From Methylotenera_A sp031379885 (GTDB taxonomy: Bacteria > Pseudomonadota > Gammaproteobacteria > Burkholderiales > Methylophilaceae): a DNA stretch of 7,299 nucleotides. Under the pieces are notes generated by a model that made no database searches, was not told where the DNA came from, and was given only the letters and a program-made list of their open reading frames with translations. The stretch lies in the NCBI GenBank assembly GCA_031379885.1, contig JANNFN010000047.1:1-7299 (forward strand), in the 5' to 3' direction. This document shows, one piece after another, positions 6,024 to 7,299 of this stretch (the first letter of the stretch is position 1; each line of letters opens with the position of its first letter). The translations under genes and the position numbers were made by a program.

Positions 6024-6455
6024 CTATTGGTAAATTTCATCTGCACGCTTCACAAAACCATCTACAAAAGTAGTGGCGATATGATTAAACACTGGCGCGA
6101 TTAATTTTTCTAAAAAACTATTGGTAAATTCGTAATTTAACCTAAATTCAATTTTACAGCCATTTTCGCGTAATGGGATAAAACGCCAGCTACCATCTAA
6201 GTGTTTAAAAGGTCCATTTTTAAGTTTTATTTCCATGCTATTAGGATAAGTTTTAATATTTTGCGTGGTAAAGTTTTGTTTTAAGCCGTGATAATTAATG
6301 TGTAAAGTCGCACTGGTGCTGGTTTCTGTGCGCTCCAGCAGATCTACGCCACCACACCAAGGCAAAAATTTCGGGTAATTTTCCACCGCATCTACCAAAG
6401 CAAACATTTGCTCGGCTGAGTGCATTACTAGAACCGTTTTTTCAACCTTATTCAT
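6024..6455 (-). CDS. ratA: RatA / COQ10-type START-like protein
   Basis: Protein of 143 residues in the polyketide cyclase/START-like (SRPBCC) superfamily. Bacterial RatA was described in E. coli as a factor that blocks 70S ribosome association, while its mitochondrial relatives (Coq10) bind ubiquinone. Which role applies here cannot be read from sequence. Signatures are MFALVDAVENYPKFLPWC (17-34), the beta-strand segment GPFKHLDGSWRF (81-92), and the C-terminal helix ending FVDGFVKRADEIYQ. Its length is normal for the family. ATG at 6455 has no clear Shine-Dalgarno. Out-of-frame ATGs at 6460 and 6463 lie just upstream and run into an early TGA. The gene is divergent from smpB across a 54-base gap and is followed by rnfH, matching the E. 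coli smpB/ratA/ratB order. Confidence 0.93.
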   Translation of the reverse strand: MNKVEKTVLVMHSAEQMFALVDAVENYPKFLPWCGGVDLLERTETSTSATLHINYHGLKQNFTTQNIKTYPNSMEIKLKNGPFKHLDGSWRFIPLRENGCKIEFRLNYEFTNSFLEKLIAPVFNHIATTFVDGFVKRADEIYQ

Positions 6456-6509
6456 TGCATCATTATTTAATAGCGTAAAATACTAATTTTAAGCTATTAG
6501 TTGCAAGTC
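6456..6509. promoter_or_regulatory. Compact divergent control region of ratA and smpB
   Basis: These 54 bases must hold both promoters. For smpB, TAAAAT (6476-6481) is a reasonable -10, with TTGCAT (6455-6460) 15 bases upstream as a weak -35. For ratA on the minus strand, TTGCAA (6506-6501) and TAGTAT (6485-6480) are also spaced 15 bases apart. A 6-bp inverted repeat, ACTAAT (6482-6487) and ATTAGT (6496-6501), overlaps both. These assignments are tentative. Confidence 0.35.
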
Positions 6510-6959
6510 ATGAGCATTGCCCAAAATAAAAAAGCCTTTTTCGATTACTTTATCGAGGAAAAATACGAAGCTGGCATCGTGCTGGAAGGCTGGGAAGTTA
6601 AAGCTATCCGCGATAATCGCGCCAATTTAAAAGAGGCGTACGTCATTATTCAACGCGGTGAAATTTATATCATCGGCTGTCACATCACGCCCATGGGGGC
6701 GGCTTCTACGCACATTCGGCCAGATGCCATTCGCACACGTAAGTTGTTGTTACATAATGAAGAAATCATTAAGCTCATAGAAAAAGTAGAGCGCGCAGGC
6801 TATACGATTGTGCCGCTCGATATGCACTTTTCCAAAGGACGCATTAAAATTCAAATTGGCCTCGCCAAAGGCAAAAAACAGCACGACAAACGTGATACTG
6901 AAAAAGAGCGCGATTGGGAGCGTGAAAAAGGCCGCATCATGCGGTCACACAACAAATAG
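6510..6959 (+). CDS. smpB: SsrA-binding protein, tmRNA partner in ribosome rescue
   Basis: SmpB binds the tRNA-like part of tmRNA, delivers it to stalled ribosomes and mimics the missing anticodon arm, so that the nascent protein is tagged for degradation. The 149-residue protein is of normal length and complete. It has the OB-fold core with GWEVKAIR (27-34) and LKEAYV (40-45), then TRKLLLHNEEI (76-86) and RAGYTIVPLD (95-104). The basic segment GLAKGKKQHDKR (117-128) follows, with a charged C-terminal tail (residues 129-149) that should form a helix in the ribosomal A-site and path. I chose ATG at 6510 because MSIAQNKKAF is the usual family start; the in-frame TTG at 6501 would add three unneeded residues. 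The Shine-Dalgarno is weak. The gene is divergent from ratA. The tmRNA gene itself is not in the window, and no terminator was seen after the stop. Confidence 0.97.
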   Translation: MSIAQNKKAFFDYFIEEKYEAGIVLEGWEVKAIRDNRANLKEAYVIIQRGEIYIIGCHITPMGAASTHIRPDAIRTRKLLLHNEEIIKLIEKVERAGYTIVPLDMHFSKGRIKIQIGLAKGKKQHDKRDTEKERDWEREKGRIMRSHNK

Positions 6960-6961
6960 CG

Positions 6962-6967
6962 TATAAT
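6962..6967 (+). promoter_or_regulatory. Consensus -10 hexamer between smpB and the Rhs fragment
   Basis: A perfect TATAAT lies two bases after the smpB stop. No matching -35 is found at 16-18 bases (the region reads around CATGCGGT), and no start codon for the Rhs frame follows. It may be the remnant promoter of a gene once downstream of smpB, or chance. Confidence 0.2.
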
Positions 6968-6973
6968 TTTTAG

Positions 6974-7299
6974 CACTACTGGCCGTATGGTGATCGCAAC
7001 ATTAAAGACATCAAAGCCGCGACAGAAACGCGTTGGTTTGCAGGCAAGCCACAAGATGCAGATAGCAAGCTCAGTTACTTTGGGGCGCGCTATTACGATC
7101 CGCTATTAGGCAGGTTTATGGGCATAGACCCAGTGGGCGTGGATGAGAACAACGTTCACAGCCATAACCGCTATGCGTATGGTAATAATAATCCGTATAA
7201 GTTTGTGGATCCTGATGGCAATAGCTCGATAGATATCGCGTTTTTAGCAGTTGATATCGCTAGGCTTGGCGTAGCTGTTTATAGCGGTGTTGGGGTGGG
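6974..7299 (+). pseudogene. 5'-truncated Rhs/YD-repeat protein tail (orphan Rhs tip), runs off the window
   Basis: An open frame of 108 codons starts directly after an in-frame TAG (6971-6973) and continues past the window end. It opens HYWPYGDRNIK and contains the Rhs-associated core signature YFGARYYDPLLGRFMGIDP (35-53). NRYAYGNNNPYKFVDPDG follows, ending in the DPxG boundary after which Rhs proteins become variable. The next residues (SSIDIAFLAVDIARLGVAVY) are hydrophobic and resemble the linker that precedes C-terminal toxin domains in some Rhs proteins. Full Rhs proteins are usually well over a thousand residues, so nearly all of the YD-repeat shell is missing. The first in-frame ATG (7118) lies inside the core motif, so no normal start exists. 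It is best read as a displaced Rhs tip left by recombination, whose toxin domain and any immunity gene would lie beyond the window. Confidence 0.8.

Noticed and set aside
6932..6944. CCGCAT-C-ATGCGG palindrome near the smpB 3' end as a terminator
   Set aside because: It lies inside codons for the conserved GRIMR segment, leaves no room for a stable loop with the full stem, and is not followed directly by a T-run.
6851..7054. Minus-strand frame spanning the smpB end and the Rhs fragment
   Set aside because: It is antisense to the conserved basic SmpB tail and crosses a likely recombination junction, and no family was recognised.
7118..7299. ATG at 7118 as the start of an independent gene
   Set aside because: It falls in the middle of the conserved Rhs core motif GRFMGIDP and has no ribosome-binding site, so it is an internal Met.
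1..7299. CRISPR array, tRNA, rRNA or insertion-sequence ends
   Set aside because: No regularly spaced repeats, tRNA-like folds, rRNA signatures or transposase sequences were found on either strand.

Overview
The window looks like chromosome from a betaproteobacterium with a moderately AT-rich genome. GuaA carries the long C-terminal variant with the GKSWYALTSQAFAVFLP segment that I associate with betaproteobacteria, and SmpB, RatA and RnfH read like the same group. A methylotroph of the Methylophilaceae type (for example Methylotenera) is my best guess, but that is an inference.

Left part (1-3633, all minus strand): a purine operon read right to left as guaB, a SIMPL-domain (DUF541) membrane-anchored protein gene, then guaA, whose 3' end is cut off by the window edge. 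GuaB (IMP dehydrogenase) makes XMP and GuaA (GMP synthase) aminates it to GMP. The SIMPL gene sits between the two enzymes. Its ATG overlaps the guaB stop (TGATG), and a perfect 10-bp inverted repeat covers exactly this stop/start junction. This is the most notable regulatory-looking structure in the window.

Middle (3634-5697): a 206-bp divergent control region holds a guaB -10 box on the minus strand, and a 15-bp palindrome plus a -10 box on the plus strand. A GT4-type glycosyltransferase gene follows, then a gene for a secreted DUF4124 protein with a Lys/Glu-rich helix and two cysteines. A clear rho-independent terminator ends this plus-strand pair.

Right part (5698-6959): rnfH and ratA on the minus strand, divergent from smpB on the plus strand. 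This resembles the E. coli ratA-ratB/smpB arrangement. SmpB serves tmRNA ribosome rescue, RatA is a START-like/COQ10-family protein, and RnfH is a small ubiquitin-like-fold protein.

Right edge (6960-7299): 14 bases after the smpB stop an open frame begins that encodes the tail of an Rhs/YD-repeat protein. It has no start codon for its first 48 codons and an in-frame stop directly before it. It retains the end of the Rhs core and the first part of a variable C-terminal domain, and it runs out of the window. It looks like an orphan Rhs tip and marks the start of an accessory region.

I do not see a complete, clearly new multi-gene system. The items most worth following are the guaB/SIMPL junction hairpin, the SIMPL protein inside the guanine-nucleotide operon, and the truncated Rhs tip beside smpB.
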